Origin: Lolium rigidum
Taxonomy: Eukaryota > Streptophyta > Magnoliopsida > Poales > Poaceae
Length of the DNA: 64,000 nucleotides
Direction of reading: 5' to 3'
Assembly: GCF_022539505.1 (NCBI RefSeq)
Contig: NC_061509.1
Coordinates: 208,034,254 to 208,098,253, forward strand
Part shown: positions 47,293 through 58,443 of the stretch, one piece after another
Position numbering within the stretch: the stretch's first letter is position 1
Layout of the letters: the number at the start of each line of letters is the position of its first letter
Made by a program: the position numbers and the translations under genes
Notes under the pieces: model-generated
What the model saw: the letters and a program-made list of their open reading frames with translations, nothing else
What the model was told of the DNA's origin: nothing
Databases searched by the model: none

Positions 47293-49345
47293 TCAAGCGA
47301 AGTTCGATGGATCAATGATATTTAGCTCATGCCTCAACTCAATGAAACGCTTCTCATCCAAGGGCTTCGTGAAGATGTCCACCAATTGCTCCTTCGTGCC
47401 AATGAAGGATAGAACAATATCTCCGCGAGCAACGTGATCCCGAATGAAGTGGTTCCTTATCTCAATGTGCTTCGTCTTGCCATGGAGAACCGGATTGTAT
47501 GCGATCTTGATGGCGCTCTCATTGTCACACAAAAGAGGGACCTTGCTATACTCAAGTCCATAATCCCGCAAGGTTTGCCTCATCCATAAGATTTGAGCAC
47601 AACTACTCGCCGCGGCAACATACTCGGCTTCCGCGGTAGAGACGGAGACACAATTTTGCTTCTTCGAGGACCAACACACCAAAGATCTTCCAAGAAAGTG
47701 ACAAGATCCGGATGTAGACTTCCTATCAACCTTGTCTCCGGCCCAATCGGAGTCGGTGAAGCCAACCAATGAGAAGTCCGTGTCCCTTGGGTACCATAGT
47801 CTGAAATTTGGGGTATCAACTAAATATCGAAAGATCCTCATCACCGCCATGATATGGCTTTCCTTCGGATTCGCTTGAAACCGTGCGCACATACCAACGC
47901 TCAACATAATGTCCGGACGAGAAGCACAAAGGTAAAGAAGCGAACCTATCATCGAACGGTAGAGCTTGGGGTCACCGCCTTGCCGGTCTCATCAAGGGAG
48001 AGTTGACACTTTAAGTGCATTGGGGTTCCTATACCGTCGGCCCCCTTCATATCGAAGCACTTGAGCATGTCTTTGAGATACTTTGCTTGATTGATGAAGG
48101 TGCCTTGTCGCATTTGCTTGATCTCGAACCCAAGGAAGTACTTGAGTTCCCCCATCATTGACATCTCAAACCTATTAGTCATCAACTTAGCAAACTCATC
48201 GTTAAACTTTGTGTTAGTAGAGCCAAATATGATGTCATCTACATGAATTTGGCATGTGAAGAGCTCCCCATTGACTTTCTTAGTAAAAAGAGTGGGATCG
48301 ATTTTCCCCACTTCGAAACCACGGTCTTCAAGCAATTCCCTTAGGTGCTCATACCAAGTTCTAGGAGCTTGTTTGAGACCATATAGGGCCTTTTTGAGCT
48401 TGAAGACATGGTCCGGGAAATGGGGGTCCTCGAACCCTAGGGGTTGCTTCACATACACCTCCTCATGCAAAGGACCATTAAGAAAAGCACTCTTTACGTC
48501 CATTTGTTGGAGCTTGAAACCATGGTGAGCGGCAAAGGCCAAAAGGATACGGATGGACTCAAGCCTTGCAACGGGTGCAAAGGTTTTGCCGAAGTCCACG
48601 CCTTCTACTTGAGAATAGCCTTGTACCACCAATCTTGCTTTGTTGCGGATGACGACCGTGTTCATCTTGATTTTTCTTGAAGACCCATTTGGTGCCGATA
48701 ACATTGCGGGAATGATCGCGTCGCTTCATGAGAGTCCACACATCATTCCTCTTGAAGTTGTTGAGTTCCTCTTTCATTGCTATCAACCAATCGGGATCTT
48801 CAAGTGCAGCGTTGACCTTGAGCGGTTCCACCATAGAGACAAAGGCATGGTGCTCACAAAAGTTTGCTAGTTGCCTCCGGGTAGTGACCTTGCTCTTTAG
48901 ATCTCCAATGACATTGCGCAAAGAATGAGACTTGAGGCGCAAATGTCTTGTAGTAGTGTCTTCACGGCGAGTATCGGTCATTGGAATAGATTCTTGTGGG
49001 GCCCCTTGATCTTCATCATGGTTTGGGTCCTCGCCTTGACCATCATTGTTGTTGTAGGGAGCATCATCATCGTCATGAGAGCCGGATGACTCGGAGGAAT
49101 TGGGAAAATTATTATCCAGAACATTTGTCCCCGAGACATCCGGTGTAGAACTTGAAGTTTGGCCTTGATCACTTTGTGGAGGTTGTTGTTGTAGAAGAGC
49201 TTGCGGTTGTTGTAGATGAGCTTGCGGTTGTTGTTGTTGTTGTTGTTGATGTCGAACTTGAGGTTGTTGTAGTGGTTGGCTTGCACTTGTTTGATCAATG
49301 GAAGAAGCTTGGCCTTGTGGTGTTGATGGCTCCACTTAGGTGGAA
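47293..49345 (-). pseudogene. pol: Copia B Pol, RT-RNase H part, broken
   Basis: Three overlapping frames on the minus strand together hold the Gln-rich linker, RT and RNase H, about 60-80% like Copia A by eye. Damage: an in-frame TAA at 49338-49336, frameshifts near 48670 and near 47960. The RT catalytic motif reads H-V-D-D (Tyr to His). RNase H blocks D-S-D-W-A-G-D and D-N-E-S-A are present and the C-terminus is complete. At 49346-49350 the gene is cut by the family C solo LTR; the next piece upstream is at 58373-58443. Confidence 0.9.
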
Positions 49346-50302
49346 CTTGGTGAAAGGACGAGATGTCGCCTAGAGGGGGGTGAATATGCGTTTAAAAAAC
49401 TCTTACGGATTTGTCTTGTAAGAATGCGGAATTAAACTAATGTTTATTCTACAAGCACAAACCCTAAATATGCTAGGCTCACCTAAGTGTAACAATAACA
49501 ACTGGAGCTAAGCAAGATAGGCACAAGATATATGTAGCACAACTGATAGCAAGATATATGTACTTCAAGCACGATGGCTATCACAAGGAAAGAAAGCTCG
49601 GGTATAGAAATAACCGAGGCACGCGGAGACGAGGATGTATTCTCGTGTTCCCTTCCTTTGCAAGAAGGTACGTCACGTTTGGAGGAGTGGAGGTCCCACG
49701 AAGGATTCCCCAACGCCACGAAGGCTCGCCCTATTCTCTGAACCAAACCCATGAAGGATAATGGCCCTTTCCTCATGGTTAGCTTTTCCTCCACTCCGGA
49801 GATGGCAAGCTCCACAACCACTTCACAAGCTCCACGAAGGAGAAGCCCGGGCCTCTTCACAATCTTCCTTGAAGAGATCACCGGAGCACCAACCGCCAAG
49901 CCAACTAGGAGGTCTCCCTCCAAGAGTAACAAGCTCACGGTCTCTCACTCGAACTAATCATGGTGGAGAGCTCAACACTATGCAATGATGCAAAGCAAGA
50001 ACACTAGAGGTGTTCAAATCCCTCACACTCAAATCCCACCAAAGAAACAAATGCTAGGATGAGATTAGAGAGGAAGAACAAAGAGGAAATCAACAAATGA
50101 CTCCAAGATCTAGATCCAAAGGGTTCCCCTCACTTAGAGGAGAGATGGATTGGTGGGGATTGTAGATCTAGATCTCCTCTCTTAGATCCCTCAAGAAGGA
50201 GCAAGAATCATGGGGGAATCAAGAGAGAGGGCAAGTTCTTCAAAGTCAACAATGGAGGAGAGAGAGTGGAAGAACTTATTCAGCCCAAGGTGGAAGAAGG
50301 GC

Positions 50303-50310
50303 TATTTATA
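50303..50310 (-). promoter_or_regulatory. TATA box of Copia C LTR
   Basis: TATAAATA-type box in the palindrome GGGCTATTTATAGCCC. Confidence 0.7.
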
Positions 50311-50382
50311 GCCCAAGAGCAAATAAAACCGTTGGGGAAAAGTTGGGCTGAGTCAGCCGTCGAAGAGGCCGATCTACCGGGC

Positions 50383-50705
50383 CTAGGGCCGGGCCGTCCG
50401 ATGCAGGACCCGGTCAGACCGGGCCACAGACTGGACCAGCCGGTCCAAACTAGACCAGGCGCCGGGTCGTGACCGGTGCGGGTCTTTGCGCGCAGAACCT
50501 ACGGCAGGGAGGCCGGTCCACCGCCCGGTCAGACCGGACGAGGGGCCGGACCTGGCCAATCCAAACCGGGCATGTGACCGAGTCATGACCGGGACACTTA
50601 TGTGTCTTACAGTACATGGCCCGGTTGGCACCAGTCCACGGGCCGGTTTGAACTGGGCCAGCCGGTGGGACGGCCGGTCACGCTGGGTGAGAAACCGGGC
50701 CAGCA
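50383..50705 (-). repeat. GC-rich near-palindrome cluster in Copia C LTR
   Basis: CCGGTCAGACCGG at 50410-50422 and 50525-50537, with many CCGGTC / GACCGG / GGGCCGG variants between. It lies directly upstream (minus direction) of the TATA box, the same layout as Copia A and B with a third motif. Confidence 0.75.
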
Positions 50706-52916
50706 GGAAAAACATGTTATACAAAAACTGTGATAACTTTTGTGTCCGGACCCCGATTGTCATGAAACCAATTTTGTTGGAAAGATAACGACGAATATGG
50801 AGACTCCTCACAGGATATTTTTTAGATGTTTTTAGAGAGGAAGTCTCCCACCGTCAAGAAACGGTGAAGACGTCCAAACTCGAAAACGCAATAGAAGATG
50901 CATGCGGATTCCGTTTTCAATGAACTTGGGCTTGTTGTAAAGCTAGCAACAAGCTCAAGAACCTCTCACAGAGAAGCACCAAGAAGCAATAGTGATATGC
51001 AAAGTATGCAAAGGATTGAGCTCCCTAAGACGATGTGATCAAGTTACCCAACCGAAAGCCCCTCTTGATAGTGCGGGTATCTATCCTATAACCCGGTCTC
51101 CCAACAACTACCTTGAGACCGGTAAAAGGAAAACCTAGCAAGACCATACCTTTGCCTTGCGCATCCCGCTTCATATTGATGATAACTCTTCAAGATCCAC
51201 TCAAGCCGGAATGCCTCACTTGATCATTGTTGCTTCGTGAAGACTCACAAATCCTCCCCCATACACTATGAGTGGAAAGCTCCATTGATGCACATCTTCA
51301 CATGTCCATTATCACCAAATGGACGGCAAGCTTCAAGCATATGATCCTCTCGAGATGCTCAACTTGAACTTGCCTAACTCAACCTTGATGACGATCACAA
51401 CTTGATGTCATCCTCTCATGGGCTATGATACGTCTCCAACGTATCTATAATTTCTGATGTTCCATGCTAGTTTTATGACAATACCTACATGTTTTGCTCA
51501 CACTTTATAATGTTTTTATGCATTTTCCGGAACTAACCTATTAACAAGATGCCGAAGTGCCGCTTCTGTTTTCTGCTGTTTTGGTTCCGGAAAGGCTGTT
51601 CGGGCAATATTCTCGGAATTTGACGAAACGAAAGCCAAATATCTTAATTCACCGAGACGGACCAGAACACCGAAGGGGAGCCGGAGAGGAGGCCCAGGGG
51701 CCCCAGACCATAGGGCTGCGCGGCCTCCACCCTGGCCGCGCCGGCCTATGGGGAGGGAGCCCTGGCGCCCTTCCGACTCCGCCTCTTCGCCTATTTAAGC
51801 CTTCGTGACCTAAAACTTCGACACCGATTGACAAAACTCCAGAAAGACTCCAGGGACGCCGCCGCCATCGTGAAGCCAAGATTCGGGGGACAGAAGTCTC
51901 TGTTCCGGCACGCCGCCGGGACGGGGAATTGCCCCCGGAAGGCATCTCCATCGACACCACCGCCATCTTCATCAACGCTGCTGTCTCCTATGATGAGGAG
52001 GGAGTAGTTCTCCCCCGAGGCTAAGGGCTGTACCGTAGCTATGTGGTTCATCTCTCTCTCTCTCTCTCATGTGATCTTTATGTGATCATGAGCTTTGTGA
52101 TCTAGTTGAATATCATCTATGTGCTACTCTAGTGATGTTATTAAAGTAGTCTATTCCTCCTCCATGATGTAATGTTGACAGTGTGTGCATCATGTAGTAC
52201 TTGGTATAAGATATGATTGTGATCTCTTGTAGATTATGAAGTTAACTATTACTATGATAGTATTGATGCAATCTATTCCCCCTGTCCTAGCCTGACGGTG
52301 ACAGTGTGCATGCTATGTTAGTACTCGGTATAATTGCAACGGTCTATTATGCACTCTAAGGTTACTTAAATATGAACACCGAATGTTGTGGAGCTTGTTA
52401 ACTCCGGCTTGAGGGAGCTCTTGTAGCCCTACACAATGAATGGTGTTTGTCATCCAACAAGAGAGTGTAGAGAAAGTAGTATTTGTTTATTCAGTTATGT
52501 GATCAATGTTGAGAGTGTCCACTAATGAAAGTATGATCCCTAGGCCTTATTTCCGAATATCGAAACTCCGTTTACTTACTGTTCTGTTACATGTTTACTT
52601 GCTGCCATATTTTATTCAGATTGTTATTATCACTCATATTCATCCATATCACTTGCATCTCACTATCTCTTCGTCGAACTAGTGCACCTATACATCTGAC
52701 AAGTGTATTAGGTGTGTTGGGGACACAAGAGACTTCTTGTATCGTAATTGCAGGGTTGCTTGAGAGGGATATCTTTGACCTCTACCTCCCTGAGTTCGAT
52801 AAACCTTGGGTGATTCACTTAAGGGAAACTTGTCGTCGTTCTACAAACCTCTGCTCTTGGAGGCCCAACACTGTCTACAGTGAATAGAAGCGTGTGTAGA
52901 CATCAAGCTATTTTCT

Positions 52917-53029
52917 CGGCGCCGTTGTCTGGGAACGAAGAAAAGCTACACCACAGAGATTTCTACCTCCCACGTCAACCACGCGCCGCCTGTGGACAGC
53001 AAGCTATTTTCCGGCGCCGTTGCCGGGAG
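52917..53029 (+). promoter_or_regulatory. Duplicated tRNA-Asp-type primer site
   Basis: CGGCGCCGTTGTCTGGGA begins at 52917, 11 bases after the LTR. A second, better copy, CCGGCGCCGTTGCCGGGAG, is near 53011-53029 in the repeated context AAGCTATTTTC. GGCGCCGTTGCCGG is complementary to a plant tRNA-Asp 3' end. Confidence 0.75.
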
Positions 53030-53167
53030 GTAAGGTAAAAGGTATTCACATCCTCCGACTACTAAGCTATTTCCTAGCACTCGTTGCCGTGTGTGAGTGC
53101 TCGAAGCTATTTCCTTTAGATCCTGCAATTGCATCTTTTTGTTTCTTGTTTACACTAGTTAGGCTTA

Positions 53168-53983
53168 ATGGAAAACAACAAAAATATAAGAGATCTTTAT
53201 AGTATTTATCTTGAGTTAGGACATGAGGTGTTTGAAGAGAAAATTAAAAAACCTATGGAACTTTATATGCATGATAATGCCAATGTTATTAGTATGAATG
53301 CTTTGAACACCATTGTTGCTAATGCTATGGAAAATTCTAAGCTTGGGGAAGCTGGTTTTGATGAGCATGACATTTTTAGTCCCCCAAGTTTTGTGGAGAA
53401 AATTTTCTTTGATGATACTTTGCCTCCCATTTATGATGATTATAATGATAGTGGAATTTTGGTGCCACCTACTATGGAGGATAAAGCTTATTATGATTAT
53501 ACTATGCCTCCTATATTTGATGATGAGAATAATAATGATAGCTACTTTGTTGAATTTGCTCCCACTACAATTAATAAGAATGACTATGCTTATGTTGGGA
53601 GTAGTAATTATTTTATGCATGAGACTCATGATAAGAATGCTTTATGTGATAGTTATATTGTTGAGTTTGTTCATGATGCCACTGAAAGTTATTATGAGAG
53701 AGGGAAACATGGTTATATACATCTTAATAATATTAAGTTTCCCCTCTTTATGTTGAGAATCTTGAAGTTGCGCTTGTGTTGCCTTCCCATGCTTATTGCA
53801 TTATGCTTACATGACTTGTTTATTTACAAGATTCCTATGCATAGGAAGTGGGTTAGGCTTAAATTTGTTTCATACTTGCTTTTTGATGCTCTCTTTGCTT
53901 CAACTCTTATTTCTTGCGAGTGCATCATTAAAATTGCTGAGCCCATCTTAATGGCTATAAAGAAAGCACTTCTTGGGAGATAA
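53168..53983 (+). CDS. Uncharacterised ORF of non-autonomous LTR element
   Basis: 271 residues, intact, beginning about 140 bp after the second primer site. I recognise no catalytic motif. Residues 1-60 are charged and helical. Residues about 65-175 are acidic and Tyr-rich with repeated blocks (P-P-I-Y-D-D, M-P-P-I-F-D-D, Y-x-V-E-F). About 191-220 and 233-258 are hydrophobic and could be two membrane helices separated by a basic loop (H-R-K-W-V-R). It is not Gag-like: there is no zinc knuckle. An intact frame in an element without other genes suggests it is kept by selection or that the insertion is young. Confidence 0.6.
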   Translation: MENNKNIRDLYSIYLELGHEVFEEKIKKPMELYMHDNANVISMNALNTIVANAMENSKLGEAGFDEHDIFSPPSFVEKIFFDDTLPPIYDDYNDSGILVPPTMEDKAYYDYTMPPIFDDENNNDSYFVEFAPTTINKNDYAYVGSSNYFMHETHDKNALCDSYIVEFVHDATESYYERGKHGYIHLNNIKFPLFMLRILKLRLCCLPMLIALCLHDLFIYKIPMHRKWVRLKFVSYLLFDALFASTLISCECIIKIAEPILMAIKKALLGR

Positions 53984-56900
53984 CCCATGCTTTTATTTTG
54001 CTACTGTTTTGTTGTGTCTTGGAAGTTGTTACTACTGTAGCAACCTCTCCTTATATTTATTTTATTGCATTGTTGTGCCAAGTAAAGTCTTTGATAGTAA
54101 GGTTGATACTAGAATTGGATTACTGCGCAGAAACAGATTTCTTACTGTCACGAAATTGAGCAGCCCCTTCTGTAGGAAATTTAGAAAAATCTGCCAATTT
54201 ACGTGCGTGATCCTCAGATATGTACGCAACTTTCATTCAATTTGAGCATTTTCATCTGAGCAAGTTAAGTGCCCCTGAAAAATTCGTCTTTACGGACTGT
54301 TCTGTTTTGACAGATTCTACCTTTTATTTCGCATTGCCTGTTTTGCTATGTTTGATGGATTTTTTTGTTCCATTAACTTTCAGTAGCTTTGTGCATTGTC
54401 CAGAAGTGTTAAGAATGATTATGTCACCTCTGAATATATGAATTTTCAATTATGCACTAACCCTCTAATGAGTTTGTTTTGAGTTTGGTGTGGAGGAAGT
54501 TTTCAAGGGTCAAGAGAGGAGGATGATACAATATGATCAAGAAGAGTGAAAAGTCTAAGCTTGGGGATGCCCCCGTGGTTCATCCCTGCATATTTCAAGA
54601 AGACTCAAGCATCTAAGCTTGGGGATGCCCAAGGCATCCCCTTCTTCATCGACAACTTATCAGGTCACCTCTAGTGAAACTATATTTTTATTCCGTCACA
54701 TCTTATGTACTTTACTTGGAGCGTTTGTGTGCTTTTATTTTCGTTTTGTTATTTTCATTCTCTGAATAAATTCATGCTTGTGTGGGAGAGAGACACGCTC
54801 CGCTCGTTCATATGAACACTGGTGTTCTTAGTTTTAATTTTAATGTTCATGGCGAAAGTTAAAAGCTACTGCATTTATTGCTATTTGGTTGGAAACAGGA
54901 AATGCTTCATGTGGTAACGGGTATATTGTCTTGAATAATTTGATACTTGGCAATTGTTTTGCTCAATAGATCATGTTTAAGCTCTTGTATCATGTACTTT
55001 GCACCTATTAATGAAGAACTACCATAGAGCTTGTTGAAATTTGGTTTGCATGATTGGTCTCTCTAAAGTTTAGATATTTTCTGGTGAAGTGTTTGAACAA
55101 CAAGGAAGACAGTGTAGAGTCTTATAATGCTTGCAATATGTTCTTATGTAAGTTTTGCTGTACCGGTTCATACTTGTGTTTGCTTCAAACAACCTTGCTA
55201 GCCAAAGCCTTGTACTGAGAGGGAATACTTCTCGTGCATCCAAATCCTTGAGCCAAAAAAAAACTATGCCATTTGTGTCCACCATACCTACCTACTACAT
55301 GGTATTTCTCTGTCATTCCAAAGTAAATTACTTGAGTGCTACCTTTAAAACTTCATTCCTTGTATTTGCAATACATAGCTCATGGGAAAACAGCCTTAAA
55401 AACTATTGTGGTATTGAATATGTTACTTATGTATCTTATTTCTTATAAGTTGCTTGTTGAGCGGTAACCATGTTTCTGGGGACGCCACCAACTATTACAC
55501 CTTTGTTGAATATCATGTGAGTTGCTATGCATGTTCGTCTTATCTGAAGTAAGGGTGATTTATCATGATCAAATGGTTTGAGTATGCATATTGTTAGAGA
55601 AAAACATTGGGCCGCTAACTAAAGCCATGAATCATGGTGGAAGTTTCAGTTTGGACATCAATCCTCAATTTCTTATGAGAATGTTATCTGTTGTTGAATG
55701 CTTATGCATTAAAGAGGAGTCCATTATCTGTTGTCTATGTTGTCCCGGTATGGATGTCTAAGTTGAGAATAATCAAAAACGAGAAATCAAATGCGATCTT
55801 TCTCCTTAGACCTTTGTACAAGGCGGCATAGAGGTACCCCTTTGTGACACTTGGTTGAAACATATGTTATGCAATGATAATCCATGTAAATCCAAGCTAA
55901 TTAGGACAAGGTGCGAGCACTATTGGTAATCTATGCATGAGGCTTGCAACTTATAGGATATCTTATACATAACACATATGCTTTATTACTACCGTTGACA
56001 AAATTGTTTCTATTTTTTCAGAATGAAAAGCTCTAGCACAAAAATAGTAACCCATGCTTCCCTCTTCGAAGGGCCATTCTTCTACTTTTATGTTGAGTCA
56101 GTTTACCTATTTCTTTCTATCTTAGAAGCAAGCACTTGTGTCAACTGTGTGCATTGATTCCTACATATTTGCTTATTTGCATCCATCATATTACTTTGTG
56201 TTGACAATTATCCATGAGATATACATGTTGAAGTTGAAAGCAACCGCTGAAACTTATATCTTCCTTTGTGTTGCTTCAAAACCTTCTACTAAGAATTTAT
56301 TGCTTTATGAGTTAACTCTTATGCAAGACTTATTGATGCTTGTCTTGAAAGTACTATTCATAAAAAGTCTTTGCTATATGATTCAGTTGTTTAGTCATTA
56401 TCTTTACCATTGCTTTGAATCACTTCATTCATCTCATATGCTTTACAATAGTACTGATCAAGATTATGATAGTAGCATGTCACTTCAGAAATTATCCTTG
56501 TTATCGTTTACCTACTCGAGGGCGAGTAGGAACTAAGCTTGGGGATGCTTGATACGTCTCCAACGTATCTATAATTTCTGATGTTTCATGCTAGTTTTAT
56601 GACAATACCTACATGTTTTGCTCACACTTTATAATGTTTTATGCATTTTCCGGAACAACAAGATGCCGAAGTGCCAGTTCCTGTTTTCTGCTGTTTTTGG
56701 TTCCAGAAAGGCTGTTCGGGCAATATTCTCGGAATTCGACGAAACGAAAGCCAAATATCTTAATTCACCGAGACGGACCAGAACACCGAAGGGGAGCCGG
56801 AGAGGAGGCCCAGGGGCCCCAGAACATAGGGCCGCGCGGGCTCCACCCTGGCCACGCCGGCCTATGGGGAGGGAGCCCTGGCGCCCTTCCGACTCCGCCT

Positions 56901-58372
56901 CTTCGCCTATTTAAGCCTTCGTGACCTAAAACTTCGACACCGATTGACGAAACTCCAGAAAGACTCCAGGGCCGCCGCCGCCATCGCGAAGCCAAGATTC
57001 GGGGGACAGAAGTCTCTGTTCCGGCACGCCGCCGGGACGGGGAAATGCCCCCGGAAGGCATCTCCATCGACACCACCGCCATCTTCATCAATGCTGCTGT
57101 CTCCTATGATGAGGAGGGAGTAGTTCTCCCCCGAGGCTAAGGGCTGTACCGTAGCTATGTGGTTCATCTCTCTCTCTCATGTGATCTTTATATGATCATG
57201 AGCTTTGTGATATAGTTGAATATCATCTATGTGCTACTCTAGTGATGTTATTAAAGTAGTCTATTCCTCCTCCATGATGTAATGTTGACAGTGTGTGCAT
57301 CATGTAGTACTTGGTATAAGCTATGATTGTGATCTCTTGTAGATTATGAAGTTAACTATTACTATGATAGTATTGATGCGATCTATTCCCCCTTTCATAG
57401 CCTGACGGTGACGAGTGTGCATGCTATGTTAGTACTCGGTATAATTGCAACGGTCTATTATGCACTCTAAGGTTACTTAAATATGAACACCGAATGTTGT
57501 GGAGCTTGTTAACTCCGGCTTGAGGGAGCTCTTGTAGCCCTACACAATGAATGGTGTTTGTCATCCAACAAGAGAGTGTAGAGAAAGTAGTATTTGTTTA
57601 TTCAGTTATGTGATCAATGTTGAGAGTGTCCACTAGTGAAAGTATGATCCCTATGCCTTGTTTCCGAATATCGAAACTCCGTTTACTTACTGTTCTGTTA
57701 CATGTTTACTTGCTGCCATATTTTATTCAGATTTTTATTACCACTCATATTCATCCATATCACTTGCATCTCACTATCTCTTCGCCGAACTAGTGCACCT
57801 ATACATCTGACAAGTGTATTAGGTGTGTTGGGGACACAAGAGACTTCTTGTATCGTAATTGCAGAGTTGCTTGAGAGGGATATCTTTGACCTCTACCTCC
57901 CTGAGTTCGATAAACCTTGGGTGATTCACTTAAGGGAAACTTGCTGCTGTTCTACAAACCTCTGCTCTTGGAGGCCCAACACTGTCTACAGGAATAGAAG
58001 CGTGCGTAGACATCAGGCTATATGAGATCTCACTTTTGATGCATGCCCATGGAAAGATACCATGTGACTTCACGTGGCACATTCTTCATGCTTCATGTGT
58101 TGACCAAACTTGAATCTATTCTTCACTCTTTGTATTGGTCAACCTTGTATCTTCTCATGCTCTATCATACTATCTTGATCGATAATCTTGATGCCAATAC
58201 ACAAGGTGTATCTTTATCTTCATGCATGGCATCCATACTTGAATCCAACACATGGAATACAAGTAGTACCTATGGAATATTCCTTCATATAAACTCAATG
58301 AAAACATTAGTCCATAGGGGTTGTCATTAATTACCAAAACCACACATAGGGGAAATGTACCCTTACACTTGG

Positions 58373-58443
58373 TCCTTCCCCGGTACTCATAGAAGGTAGC
58401 TCTTGAGGCCGGCGAATGCCAACACCCATTCTTCCTACGGCAT
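58373..58443 (-). pseudogene. pol: Copia B Pol fragment between two insertions
   Basis: On the minus strand this translates to a piece matching Copia A's integrase-RT linker (R-M-G-V-G-x-x-R-P). It connects across the solo LTR to 49345. Upstream it is cut by the LTR of the next element at 58444. Confidence 0.8.

Larger units (their letters stand above)
44260..49350 (-). mobile_element. Copia B, 3' half (pol end to 3' region)
   Basis: On the minus strand: pol from the IN-RT linker through RNase H (49345-47293), spacer with palindromes, accessory ORF (46469-44572), internal purine tract, and about 250 bp of 3' untranslated region up to the gap. The AGCGGTAGTACCGCT palindrome matches the plus-strand Copia B LTR, so I assign both to one family. 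The 3' LTR is missing and would begin in the gap. This half and the plus-strand half do not overlap in content. Confidence 0.82.
51426..58015 (+). mobile_element. Complete non-autonomous LTR element (6590 bp)
   Basis: LTRs at 51426-52905 (1480 bp) and 56550-58015 (1466 bp), both TGATACGTCTCC to AGACATCA; TSD GGCTA at 51421-51425 and 58016-58020. The LTRs are nearly identical, differing by small indels such as a CT repeat near 52055, so insertion was recent. There is no gag, protease, RT or integrase. The internal region has a tRNA-Asp-type primer site, one 271-codon ORF and about 2.5 kb of non-coding DNA (53984-56549). This fits a large retrotransposon derivative mobilised by a partner. Confidence 0.92.
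49351..58367 (-). mobile_element. Copia C solo LTR with nested element
   Basis: On the minus strand it starts TGTAAGGGTAC at 58367 and ends CGTCCTTTCA at 49351. TSD CTTGG is at 49346-49350 and 58368-58372. Removing the nested element (51426-58015 plus TSD) leaves about 2422 bp. No internal region, so a solo LTR. The end resembles the A and B LTR ends, placing it in the same Copia lineage. The same family is present at 25298-26021. Confidence 0.9.

Noticed and set aside
51557..51975. ORFs in the TGATACGTC LTR (also at 56613-57167)
   Set aside because: Present in both LTR copies, overlapping the presumed TATA/leader; no conserved protein motif.
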